Assembly (NCBI GenBank): GCA_029215795.1 | Contig: JARDYH010000007.1 | Span: forward strand, 98,037,263 to 98,101,262 | Source: Anniella stebbinsi | Lineage: Eukaryota > Chordata > Lepidosauria > Squamata > Anniellidae | Direction: 5' to 3' | DNA length: 64,000 nucleotides | Part shown: one piece after another, positions 34,541 to 45,613 of the stretch | Layout: each line of letters opens with the position of its first letter | Numbering within the stretch: position 1 is the first letter of the stretch | Program-made: the position numbers and the translations under genes | Notes under the pieces: model-generated | Told to the model about the DNA's origin: nothing | What the model saw: only the letters and a program-made list of their open reading frames with translations | Databases searched by the model: none

Positions 34541-34813
34541 AGGTCTGTGGGAAGGATTTGGGTGTCACTCTAGAAGCCAATGTTTTTAAGAGACTGTGGG
34601 AAAGACCTCCAATGTATTCTTTGTCTGCTAAATTAAGGGAGCGCAATCTCAAACTTGTGAATTGTTGGTATTTAACCCCTGTCAAGCTAAATTACATTGA
34701 TAGGGATGCCCCGATAAGTGTGCTGCAGTAAAGGAAGAGGTTCTTATATTCATATGTGGTGGCACTACCGTTGAGTTTGGGTACAAAGCGTTCACTGAAA
34801 TAGAGATAAATAC

Positions 34814-36127
34814 TAGGGGTGTGCATCGGATCCGATCCACGATCCGAATCCGATCCGCCCCAAAATCAGAAAAATCCAATCCGATCTGACCAACCCTCCG
34901 ATCCAATCCGCCGAGGTCCGATCCGGATCGGATCGGCAGATCGGACGCCATTTTGAATGCTTTTTCCCATAGCCAAGTATTGTTTTACAAAAACTCCTAT
35001 AACTTTTTCATTTTTTATGATAGAAGGATGAAACTTGGGCACATTGTAGACTGGTTAGGGATAGTTATCTGTGAGAAATTTCAGAAAGATTGGTGCATGC
35101 AGTTTGTGGCAATTAATTCTTTAATAAATAACCAGGAATGCCTATAACTTTTTCATTTTTAAAGTTACACACATGAAACTTTGCCGCATTGTAGGTGGTA
35201 CCTTGGGACCTATGTGTGTGAAATTTCAGAAACATAGGTGCTTGCCTTGCGTGGCAATTAATTTTAGAAAAATGGGTAGTAGTGGGGTAAATACAGTTAT
35301 GCCTCCCACTTTTTTTATTTTTAAAGATACAAACAGGAAACTTGGGCACATTACAGGTAACACTTGGCTAGATATGTGTGTGAAATTTCAGAAACATAGG
35401 TGCTTGCCTTGTGTGGCAATTAATTTTTGAAACAATGAGGAAAGAAACACCTATAACTCTTTCATTTTTAAAGTTACACACATGAAACTTTGCCACATTG
35501 TAGGTGGTACCTTGGGACCTATGTGTGTGAAATTTCAGAAACATAGGTGCTTGCCCAGAGCAGTTGCTACAGAGAAGTAAATCAGGAATCTGCCTCCTCC
35601 CCCTCCGTGCTCAGCTCCTCCGTGCGCGCCCCCTTCTTCTCCGCCTGCGATGGGTGGGTAGGTGGGAGACAGAGCTGCCTCCAAGGGGAAGCTCCCACCC
35701 AGTCCCCAATGTTGGACTTTGCCATTTGAATGTCTGCCTGATGCTGATGCTGCTGTCTTGAAGAGCCTACTGCGAGGAGCGCGCGCCGCCCTTCTCGCGC
35801 AAGCTATGAGACTTGTGCTTTTTCCCAAGGGGAAGCTCCCAGCCAGTCCCCAACGTTGCCTTTACAACAACACGGAGTTTTGACAGATAAAAGAGGGAGG
35901 GGTAGGCGGGGGAGGGGAGTGCAATTGACAGCCCCAGCCTCTGTGGAAAAACTTTTGTAACTTTTAATCTAAAAAATCCATAGCCATCAAATGCCTGGAC
36001 CTATCATTATGAAATTTCTGACAGATAACTACCCCTCACCCATCTACAAAGTGAGCAAGTTTAATGTGTGTAACTTGCTCACTTTGGCTGGGAGCTTTCC
36101 CAAGGGGAAGCTCCCAGCCAGTCCCTA
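34814..36127. mobile_element. hAT-like element with internal tandem repeats
   Basis: The left end TAGGGGTGTGCATCGGATCC matches the reverse complement of the right ends of MITE copies 1 and 2. The right end is CAGCCAGTCCCTA, so only TAGG(G)/CCCTA is shared between its own termini. Flanking 8-bp sequences ATAAATAC (34806-34813) and ATAATTAC (36128-36135) form a target duplication with one mismatch. The interior holds four tandem units of about 150 bp and three copies of a CCCAAGGGGAAGCTCCCA module, the last forming a hairpin at the right end (about 36090-36118). No transposase. Confidence 0.65.
34996..35560. repeat. Four degenerate tandem units of about 110-158 bp
   Basis: Units start near 34996, 35140, 35298 and 35449. 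Shared blocks are CCTATAACTTTTTCATTTTT, GAAACTTTGCC(G/A)CATT or GAAACTTGGGCACATT, GTGTGTGAAATTTCAGAAAC and TAGGTGCTTGCCTTG then GTGGCAATTAATT. The last unit breaks off at TGCTTGCCC. Short open frames across it repeat the same residues and look incidental. Confidence 0.85.
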
Positions 36128-36309
36128 ATAATTACCAACTAATCACTAGAATTATCTCCCTCTCTGGGTCTTTTGTCCATATTTACAGATACGAATAAAT
36201 TAGTAGCAAGATAAATTATCACACAAACTGGAGAAATCAAAATATTTTGTCTATTCCACAATGGAGGGACAAACTATTGTCAATTGCACTAATGGAAATG
36301 AGTGTACAG

Positions 36310-36365
36310 AGCCTGCATTGAGCAGGGAGTTGGACTAGATGAACTCTGAGGTCCCTTCCAAAAGC
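36310..36365 (+). repeat. CR1 3' terminal fragment
   Basis: GCATTGAGCAGGGAGTTGGA then CTAGATGA and GGTCCCTTCCAA match the CR1 3' untranslated end. About 55 bp only. Confidence 0.65.
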
Positions 36366-37049
36366 CAGTAAATCACCAAATGATTGATGGTTACTGGAAA
36401 GTGGGCTGGGCCAGCAGAACGTGGCATGGGCATTTGGCTTATCCAAAGTGGCTGAATTGGGATCCTGGGCAGGGTGGATTTGGCCCCTGGGCCCGAAGTT
36501 ATGCATCCCTGATATAAAGTATTGGCAGTGAAAGTGTTTACCTATAGTATGTGTTTGTCTACTATACATTATCAAAGAAAGAATTCTGTTTTCAGAAACA
36601 ATTGCTTGAGTTCTGGAATGTGTGATAAGTGTTTTCTTATCAACTCAGCCTTATAGCTATTTGACTGTTCTAGGTCTATATTTCTCCATGCACAGAGAAA
36701 GGGGCTCTGATGATGCCAAGGGGTGGGAATTTAAGTGAATAGACATCATCTTGCCCTGGGAGGTGTTCCAGAAGACAGTCTGCCACATGAGGCTGGAACA
36801 GTTCTCCATCTTTGGTTTAAGGACCATCATATTTCAATCAAATACTAAAAAACAAACAAACCTTCCTGTCTTGGAATTTTCTCCATGTGTATGAACTGAG
36901 AATTCTTGATTATCCAAAGGTATGGCTTCTTACCCTAGATGTGTCTTGATGTTACATATTCACACATGTACTAAGTTTGGCTATCATGTTATTTTCCATA
37001 TATTAATGTACAATATTTGCCTTTCCTATCTTTTTTCCATATAAAAAAG
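36366..37049. other. CFAP91 intron 2, end portion
   Basis: Nothing recognisable apart from the pyrimidine-rich tract (37013-37040) that precedes the exon 3 acceptor. Confidence 0.6.
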
Positions 37050-37207
37050 AGGAAAATGCCAGAATTTAAAGCTATGTTTAGTAACCTGATTCATTATCCA
37101 CCGTACTCTGTGCAATTAGAAGAAAACAATCCAGTTCCTCCATTCATTGACCGAAGATGGAGAGGAAAGGCACAGCAGCGTCTTGAGGCCTTTCAGAAGC
37201 TTGCCAT
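37050..37207 (+). CDS. CFAP91: CFAP91, coding exon 3
   Basis: This 158-bp exon is read in phase 0 after an AAAAAG acceptor and ends in AT/GTAAGT. It encodes [20 protein letters not shown] followed by NPVPPFIDRRWRGKA and EAFQKLA. This corresponds to human [20 protein letters not shown] and DPVPPFISREWKGH. A nearby AG two bases downstream would give the wrong frame. The exon precedes a 21.2-kb intron filled with transposable elements. Confidence 0.94.
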
Positions 37208-37280
37208 GTAAGTGTCCTTTTATTTGCTATATTTTAAAAATAAAATAAAACCCACAATACATTGATTATGATTACTCTGA

Positions 37281-37934
37281 TGTCAGGTGCTCTAGAAAAC
37301 TATTCAAGACAGCACAATGTGTCCTGTTTTGAGGCCGGTAAGATAGTCCCAGGTGTAGACAAAGAGAGAAGCCAATCCAGTCCAAGGTCATACATGGGAA
37401 TCCAAATAGCATAGTAGGAGAATGCAGGGGCCAAAAGCAGTCCAGAGGTTGATCCACAGAAGTCAGTTGTGCCAAGCATCAAAGCCAGTCAGGTAGTGTC
37501 CAGGAGGCTGGTTCAAGTGGGTCATCAGGAGTCCAGGAGTCAGCAAGGTCCAAAGAAGCAAGCTGACACACTGAGGTTAACTCACAGTTGACTGCAGCAG
37601 AGATCTGGTGCCGGCTGTGCTGGTTTATAGTTGGTCGTTAATCAGCACAGCTGGCTAATTAGGTCAGCATATTGTTTTTAAGGGAGGCCCCACACTGTGG
37701 TCTCTTCTTGCTTTTCTGCTGCTCCCGTTTGGAGGGATGAATCATCTCTGGCTCTGCCTCCTGCATTTGGGGGAGTCCATGAACCATACTGGAGGGACCA
37801 GACTGCTCTTCTAATGGTTCCAGGGAGTGTTGTTGGCTGGCATCTCCAGCTCTCTGCCTGGCTCCGGCTGGGGCCTGCTATGCTGGCTCTCCTCCTCCTC
37901 ATCTGATGAATCCACCTCCAGGTAATGTGTGACA
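37281..37934 (-). mobile_element. Solo LTR candidate (retrovirus- or Gypsy-type)
   Basis: On minus the block starts TGTCACACATTACC and ends GCACCTGACA, fitting TG...CA termini, with a TATAAACC box near 37626 and a GAGGAGGAGGAGA stretch near its start. No internal retroviral genes adjoin it. A clean 4-6 bp target duplication was not found, so the exact edges and class are uncertain. Confidence 0.45.
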
Positions 37935-38574
37935 ATAACGTGACTTGCTAACCACTTAGTATAGTGTCAAAAGAATGTGTGATAAATCCTCCCTTTTGTT
38001 GCTTAAGAGCACATCCCCATTTTTTGTGGCTTGAAGTAACATGGTTCCATGGCCCTTATGCCCAATTTGAACATATTTACCTTCTCTAGCATATTTATGA
38101 GAGGCGTATTGGGATTTCTTGATTCTCAGAATTTTAATGTGAGCACTTGCAAAAAGCCAATACAATGCCAGAAATTATTTCTTGGCTTATCATACTACAG
38201 GTATTACTGGATGATTTCATTGGTTCTGAGCTCCAGCCTTCCACATTCTAATTCTAGCTTAAACGCGGCTGCGGAAATACAGTTTTGTTTTGTTTTTGTC
38301 ATGGTTCACCCATTTCAGTTCTGTTAAAGATCAGACCACTAAACTCCTAGACATGAGCACAAAGCAAGGCTTTTCAGACAATGGCAGGGCAAGTGTACAA
38401 CCAAACTGTGTAGTTCTAAAGCCAAGCCCATATTACATTATATTTTCCTTCCAAGGAGATAATAGTGCAGCACTAAAGTTTTCCCCACTGCAGTTCCTCA
38501 GATCGGCTAGTCCTTGATTAAAATTTGTTTATTTACATATCTGCCCTTATCTTGTCAGTTAACACAATTAATAC
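37935..38574. other. CFAP91 intron 3, unassigned
   Basis: No coding, RNA or repeat assignment could be supported here. Confidence 0.5.
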
Positions 38575-40775
38575 TTAAAATAGATCAGATCAGAACATTT
38601 TATTGTATTTGACTAATAGCCATTATGAAGAAAATAACTTAATACACCATGCAATAACAGAATAATACCATGCAATAACAGAAATCAAATTAATGAATCA
38701 CCTGCACTGTCCACTGCAATAGCATTCAGAGTGATTATTGCACGAATATGTTTTGCAGCTTTAGCAAACGAAGCTGTTTTGTGTGTGACATATAAGGGTC
38801 ACAATCTGACAATAACCAGCAAATTTTCACATAGGTACTTTTTCCCTGTAAGGATGCCAAAATCTGCCCCAGGGATCTCTTCTGAGCCCTGGCTTCTACA
38901 GATACTACACCTGTCTCTGCTCTGAGGAAGGGAGCTGAGGTCCCTGGAGGTACTGCCAGCAATAATCTCCAACTCCTTCAATGTTTTATGCCTGAGCCCC
39001 CAAATCTCAATCCCATATTGGAATTGAGCAACCACTTTTCCAAGAAAAGCCTTCAGTGCGAGACCCACCAACCTGCCTCCCCTGGAGTAGAAGAATTTCA
39101 GGATAGCTCGAGTTGTCTTCTGTGCTGTTATTTTAATGTTCTGGAGCTGAATCTTCCAAGAACTTGTCTTATCAAAGTATACACCCAGATATTTGAAGGA
39201 GGAAATCTGATCTATCTTATTTCCTCCTAGCTTCCAATTGTATCTGGGGGGACATTTATCAAAGACCAACACCTTGGATTTAGCATAGTTAATTCTGAGC
39301 TGCTGCATTTGGCAGAAATCATAAAGTATGTTCAGACTTCTCTTCAGCCCGATTTTGTTCATGGATAGCAGTACCAAGTCACTGCATAGATTTATATTGC
39401 AACTTTGTGGTTGCCTATTGTGGGAGGGAAGTACTCTGGGCAATTTAACTCATTTACAATATTGTTAATGTAAAGATTGAACAGAAGGGGTGCTAGCAAA
39501 AAGCTTTTTTTTACTCATTTGATTGTACAGATTTCTTTCAACAAACTCCCATTTGTCCTGACCCTTACCGCCATAGTTATATTTGTATAAAGTTCCCAAA
39601 TCAGGAACAGCAGTCTCTTATCAATATTGGTCCCTGCGAGCTTGTCCCACAATCAACACCTATTAATTGAATCGAAGGCTAAGGAGAAGTCAATCAAAGC
39701 AGCAAATAGCCTTTTGGAAGTACCAATAGTATATTTACAAATAAATGGTGCAAAACAAAGATCTGGTCCACCATACTGTGGCCTTTCCTAAACCCAGCTT
39801 GTTCCTGATGTAAAATATTATTTTAATCTTCCCAGTCTGACAGCTTTTGGAGAAGGAAACAGCTATAGACCTTGGAGCTAATATCCAGTAAACTGATTGG
39901 CCAATAGTTCTGAGGTTTAGATTTATCTCCTTTCTTATAAATTTGAAATATTATGCCCAGTTCCATCCTTCTGGGAAGCTTCCTGTAGAACTGATATGAG
40001 AAAATAATTTTGCTAATAAAAGTGCCCACCATTCAGAATTACTCTTAAAAACCTCCAATCCTCCCTAAGTGCTTTGCCCACTGCTAAAGCCTGGCTAAGT
40101 TTGCTCACTTCTTGTTCTGTGATTGGGTGGCATTCTGGGTGTGCAGCCAAGTTATGGATTGGAGTTGAACCGTTATTGCCAGCACTTGTGTCATTCCCAA
40201 AGGTGTTACTAAAATAGGAATGCCAAGTATTAGCTGAGATGCATGCCTCTTCTAATATGGGGTGTGCTCCCTTATCTGTTATAGTAATCAAATCCTCACA
40301 CTTTCCCTCATTCCTTTCCATGTCTGCAAGACCCAGCTCCTTCCATTGAACCATCATAAACATCCGTTTTTTCTTCCTGAGAAGGTTCTTGTAAGTGAAG
40401 CGACAGCAAGCCAGTGCTTCCAGTTTGGCTTTCGGCTTCAGTTGCCTTGCCCTCCTAGACAGGTTCTTGAGAAAGGTTCTTTATAGCTTGTCTGCATTCA
40501 GTGTCATACCATCCACCTTTGGGAGAAATCGATCCAGATTGATAGACTGTTCTTGTTCTGAGGAGTGACCTTAAGGTATTGGCTATAATCAAGCTGCCAT
40601 CAATAGGATCTGCATGTCCTTCAGCAATGCTTTGGCAAATTCTTAACAGGCAAGGGCTATTCAATTGACGCTGGATAAACTGGCTAACAGAAGAAGACCA
40701 TCTTAAACATTTCCCACTTATGATTGTCCCCTCAGTTGTGTCCATGGGTAGCACAATTGGGGAACTTGTATAGCG
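38575..40775 (-). mobile_element. Non-LTR retrotransposon, clade unresolved
   Basis: Minus-strand RT pieces include YKKGDKSKPQNYWPISLLDI (about 39935-39876), a motif-A-like stretch encoding LLLIDFSLAFDSINR near 39700-39655, and LRINYAKSKVLVFDKC with ISSFKYLGVYF (39300-39165). The last lies in a 214-codon open frame (38799-39443) that preserves the C-terminal RT region. Upstream pieces (40363-40013, 40754-40455) fit the linker and endonuclease-RT junction. The motifs differ from the L2, CR1 and L1 copies here; an I-superfamily clade such as Vingi is possible but unproven. Confidence 0.7.
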
Positions 40776-41711
40776 TCAGCTAAGGATAATGTGTCTCCTC
40801 TGAATGAATGCTTGGAGACGGTAATGGGCTGGATGAGGAAAAACAAACTGAAGCCGAATCCAGACAAGACAGAGGTCCCTATTGTCAAAAGCCCCAACCT
40901 GGGTTTGGAGGTGTGTCAACTAGTTCTGAATGGGGTTACGCTCCCTCTGAAAGACTGTGTTTGCAGCTTGGGAGTGCTCCTGGATCCGTCGCTCCAAATG
41001 ACAGCCCAGATAGATACGACGGCCAGGAGCGCCTACTATCAGCTTCAGCTGATACGCCAACTGCGCCCCTTCCTAGAGTTGGAAGACCTAAATATGGTAG
41101 TGCATGCGCTGGTAACTTCGAGGCTCGACTTCTGCAATGTGCTATACATAGGGCTACCTTTGTGTCTAGTCCAGAAACTTCAACTAATTCAGAATATGGC
41201 AGCCAGTAGGGGTGACCACATTACACCAGTCTGAAAATCACTCCACTGGCTGCCAATTAGTTTCCAGGCGAAGTATAAAGTGTTGGTTATTTCCTTTAAA
41301 GCCCTACATGGTTTGGGTCCAGGTTACCTGCGGGATCGCCTTCTCCCGTATAATCCACCCCACACACTCAGGTCCTCTGGGAATAATTTACTTCAATCAG
41401 CCAGAACTAGGCTGACGAGTGTCACCCAGAGGACCTTCTCTTCTGCTGCTCCCAGACTGTGGAATGGCCTGCCGGGAGAGATTCGACAACTCAGCAGTCT
41501 TCTTGAATTTAAGAGAGCCGTGAAGACTGATCTCTTCCGGCAGGCCTACCTAGTTGAATTTTAAGATGTTTTAATAATGTATTAGTTTCATTTGTTTTTA
41601 ATGTTTTATCTATTTTATGGTCTTTGTATTTATATTTATTGTTGTTCCCTGCCTCAGTCCTATGGGAGAGGCAGGTAAGAAATAAATAAATATTATTATT
41701 ATTATTATTAA
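40776..41711 (+). mobile_element. L2 LINE 3' part
   Basis: Plus-strand frames encode LKPNPDKTEV and LGVLLDPSLQMTAQID then YYQLQLIRQLRPFL (40791-41234), followed by SFKALHGLGPGYLRDRL and FSSAAPRLWNGLP (41280-41564), the L2 C-terminus. The 3' end is an (ATT)n tail at about 41690-41711. It is a different L2 lineage from the 14-kb copy and 5'-truncated in the RT. Confidence 0.85.
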
Positions 41712-41756
41712 AGCAATTAAGAAGTTACTAGAGATTGGATCAGCATAGCGAGACTA

Positions 41757-42060
41757 TGGCTGTGTCCAGACGTCACTTTAAGCCATGATGGGTTAATAAC
41801 CTACTCAAAGTAGGTCATTTTGGAAATAATGTAATGTTATCCTTCACACAATGACCGAGTTGAGATATCAGGATACCCCATAATGGGTTAATTAAGCTAT
41901 CATGGCTTAATTAACCCACCATAGGTTACTGTGTAGTCTGATGAAGTATTTATAATCCATGATGGTTTATTTGGCCAAAATAACCCAGTCTGATAGCCCT
42001 CAGTCTGTGGCGTGGGTTATTTAACCCATCATGGGGTATCGTGTTGTGTGGTGGTCACAG
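41757..42060. mobile_element. Harbinger-like MITE fragment rich in CCATGATGGGTTA palindromes
   Basis: The left edge GGCTGTGTCCAGACG resembles the other Harbinger-type ends here. Internally AACCCATCATGG/CCATGATGGGTTA motifs recur in both orientations at 41783, 41880-41925, 41957 and 42016. The right end is missing where DIRS sequence begins. Confidence 0.5.
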
Positions 42061-43729
42061 TGGGTTCTCCTTCATGGTCTCTGTGCATCACACATATAGG
42101 CTCTGCACCTGTGTGGAGCCTTCTTCAGGAATTTTCCATAGCTGAGGAACATTTTTGGCAGGAACTCTCCTCCACTGTACTACTAGGCATGCCCAGTGGG
42201 TTTCCCACCATCCCCTCTGTTCTCATTTGGCCGCCACTTCAGTAGCTTTGTCAGGAGTACGTTCTGTGGGGGGGGGGGGAAATCTGGAAACCCAGTGACT
42301 TCTTCAGGATTGAAGGTCCAGTCAGTACTTATGTCTTGCCCTGACTCTCTTACTCCAGGGCCGTTGTCTCTAATCATGGGATGCACGGACCTTCCCAACA
42401 CCCACCCATTCTTTAACGATCTTGACCACTAAAAAGATAACTAAGTGGGTCAGGAGCAAAATTCATCCTTGGACAGGGGCAAAAAGAAGAAAAAGAAGCC
42501 CCATAATGCCAATAAGAGGCCTGAAAAGGTCACTCATTCAGGCAAGCCATTGGAAGCAGATCCTTCGATATCGACTCAAGTTTGTAGCCTTCCGATACCG
42601 ACAGCTTTGATACCATAATCACTGGAACCAATACACCAGGCTCCGATACCGACGACTTCTGTCTCTGAAGGAGAGATAAGAGATTCCTCACCGCTGATAC
42701 CAGTGACAAGAAACCCTTCAAAACCACCCAGTTTGCTGGGTGCAGGGGGTGATTTTCAAAGGTGCTCTTCAGGACACAGATCCCGGTCCCCACTAAGGAA
42801 TTGGGAAGTCTTATCAGACTGGTCGCCCTCCCCTTCCCATATTGGGCCTGATCCCTGGAAGATTTGCAATACAGAAGGGATTATGATGCCTTTGCTTTCT
42901 GGTCCCAGTACCTTAGGGTGCCAGGATACTGATATCCACCTTTGGTTACCATATCTTGTGTTACACGAGAGAACTTTATGCCTCTATGGCCTCGCCACCC
43001 ATCACCGCATGACGGCTCGGTTTCAAGAGAGTCTCGTGTCCCATATGTAGGTCGGCTCCTGCAACCAACACAGGCATCACAGGATAGAGAGCCTTCCCCC
43101 CAGTTGGTGGATGATTATGAATTTGACTTGACCTCAGTCTCATCAGTACCAATGTCTTTGCCTTCACCGAATGATGCTGTAACCTCTATGGACAGAGCCT
43201 CTCCATCTGAGGACATGTCTCATTTTACGGAACAAGTCCTACATATGGCACAATCCTTAGGGATAGATGGTCAACAGCCTATGGAAATGCTATGTTCTTG
43301 GAAGCATCATCCCTTGTGGCAATACCTTTTTTGCCAACTCTGCTAAAAATGGCTCAACTCTCTTGGAAGGCCCCCTCTTCAATGACACATACGTCAAAGA
43401 AGCTGGAGAATAGTTATAGGGTGCAACAGAAAGATTCTGAATTTCTATTCATTCACCTGAAGCCAAATTTGATAATAGGTAAATCCCATACTGCACCTGT
43501 GGACAAAGAGGGAAGGAGATTAGATATAATGGGAAGGTGTATCTATTCACTGGCAGCTTTAAGTTTAAGAGTAACTAATTATCAGGCCATGATGGCCAGA
43601 TACCAACTCTTCTTATGGGAGAAAATGTCATCCCTTTTAACACATCTTTCGAATGATCAAAGGGAACTGGCACAGATTTTTCAACAAATAAACACCTATC
43701 GGCACCAGGCCAACTGTGTGTCTAAAGCT

Positions 43730-45613
43730 CAATATCCAAAGAATGGAGGTAAATAAACATTTTATATCACATGTTAATTATAAATAAAGAGTGAAATATT
43801 TAACAGAAACTCAACAAGTAGTTAAATGACAAAAAAATGCAATAGATATGACAACCTAGCAAACAAGGTTTACACGAACAAAAAGCTAACTTAATAATTG
43901 CAGTAATTAAATAAAGTGCGCTCAATAGGTACAATATCTGAATGAGGGGCTAAAGGCCACCAACTTCTTATGCCTATTTAGCAACTGCTTCTTCAGACTA
44001 ATTTAACTGCAAAACATAATTGGAAAAATGAAATAAAGTACAAACCCCAGAAAAGAGGTTACACATCCACAATGTAAATTTTCAGCTGTAATGACGATAT
44101 GACTCACCAGTATCTCAGTGTTTATGGTTGGGGAAAAGGGAGGATTTGTAGATTACTTTCCTCAGTCCAAAACAATTTATTAGCCATCCATAAAGGACTG
44201 ACTGTAGAACAGTACAAACTATTTATTTTCAAGAATGCTAACAACATAAGTAAAAGGAATAGCAAATCCTCAAACCTTGAGTGCCCAGCCAAACAGACAC
44301 TAATATTTTGGAGCGGTGAGTTCTTAAACAGCTGTAATCATTAGGAACTAAAGGATTTTTTTTATTGTTTTCTTAAAGGCCAATCTCTGAAGTAGGAACA
44401 GATGATAACTAACCCAAATAAGATTAAAATTCTAAACAGGTGTTTAAACCACTGGGCTATAAGGAGCTTAATTGGAAGATCCATTCTGCCTTCTTTCTCA
44501 GTAGTAAATTGTCATGGTCACACCAATTATAGCTATGTGGATAGATTCTATCAATGGCTGGTTTCGCACGACACATTAGGCAACAGAGGGGGAAATAGCG
44601 TACTGACTGTGCGTTTGGTAGGCGGTGCTCCCCACACGACACGATGCTCTGCCATCCATTGAGCGGCTGAAAGTTTCGGCATCCATCTGGGTTGCAGCGT
44701 TCCCTCCCTCCCACCTCCCTCAGTCCTCCAGCCATATCCCAGCATGCACTGCAAGTTCTGCCAGTTGTATCAGAACAGCCGGGGGGGTTCAGCTGCTCCG
44801 GCCAGCAGAACTATATGACCAAACGGAATCGTCCACGGAGAGAGGGGGGTTGGTTTCGGACAACACTTTAAACAACAGGCTTTGAGCTAAACAATGTGCA
44901 AGCCCATTGTTTCTCTTGGTTGCTTAATTGGATGGAATAGCGTACCGTCAGTTGTGTATGCGTGGTGTGTAACCCTCCACATGACACGATAAGCAACACA
45001 ACTGATGGTTGCTTCCCCCACCCTCCGTTGCCTAATGTGTCGTGCGAAACCAGCCAATGACTAAGAATCTAAAATCATCATGGTGATGAGAGTGGTCAAT
45101 GAAATGTTGAACCAGAGGTGCCTCCACAACTCAGTGCTTTAATTTAGAAGGGTGTTCAATAATCTGTGTTCGGATGCTGCGTGTTGTTTTGCCAACATAT
45201 ATCAAATTACACGGGCAGTTGATGATGTAAATAACTTTTCTTGTGGAACAGTTAGAGAAGTGGCAGAGTACAAACCTTCAACCATCTGTAGGATGTTGGA
45301 AAACTTTTGTTTGTATAGATAAAGCACACACAGAGCATCCACTGCACTGGAAATGTCCCCTACGAAACAGGCATAAGAAGCCGGCGGCCTGTAGTCCCTC
45401 GTGCAGATATTGCAACTATTGAGTGCACTTTATTTAATTACTGCAATTATTAAGTTAGCTTTTTGTTCATGTAAACCTTGTTTGCTAGGTTGTCATATCT
45501 ATTGCATTTTTTGTCATTTAACTACTTGTTGAGTTTCTGTTAAATATTTCACTCTTTATTTATAATTAACATGTGATATAGAACATTTATTTACCCCCAT
45601 TCTTTGGATATTG
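43730..45613 (-). mobile_element. PLE with inverted terminal repeats, nested in DIRS
   Basis: Arms of about 245 bp (43730-43976 and 45367-45613) are inverted copies starting CAATATCCAAAGAATGG. Between them, minus-strand sequence at about 45310-45060 encodes VIYIINCPCNLIYVGKTTRS, the GIY-YIG endonuclease of Penelope-like elements. The RT is absent, so this is a deleted copy. A Harbinger MITE is inserted in it at 44556. Confidence 0.8.
44556..45055. mobile_element. Harbinger MITE (500 bp)
   Basis: Terminal inverted repeats begin GGCTGGTTTCGCACGACACA and continue TTAGGCAAC at both ends. The 3-bp duplication AAT (44553-44555 and 45056-45058) matches PIF/Harbinger transposition. Internal CACACGACACGAT-type subterminal motifs are shared with the transposase-bearing element at 52957. 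Non-coding. Confidence 0.85.

Larger units (their letters stand above)
34545..36310 (+). mobile_element. L1 3' fragment, split by a hAT-like element
   Basis: The left part (34545-34813) encodes SLSAKLRERNLKLVNCWYLT and PVKLNYIDRDAP, an L1 ORF2 C-terminal region. It resumes after 36127 with sequence encoding WRDKLLSIALMEM in another frame (about 36263-36303), typical of the L1 end. The split defines the inserted element. Confidence 0.6.

Noticed and set aside
35173..35430. Frame with repeated CVKFQKHRCLPCVAINF as a repeat protein
   Set aside because: It is the translation of the degenerate DNA tandem units; the frame is broken in the other units and has no start context.
37678..37935. Short frames within the 37.3-37.9 kb block as a gene
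   Set aside because: The block has LTR-like TG...CA edges and a TATA-like box, and frames on opposite strands overlap without motifs.
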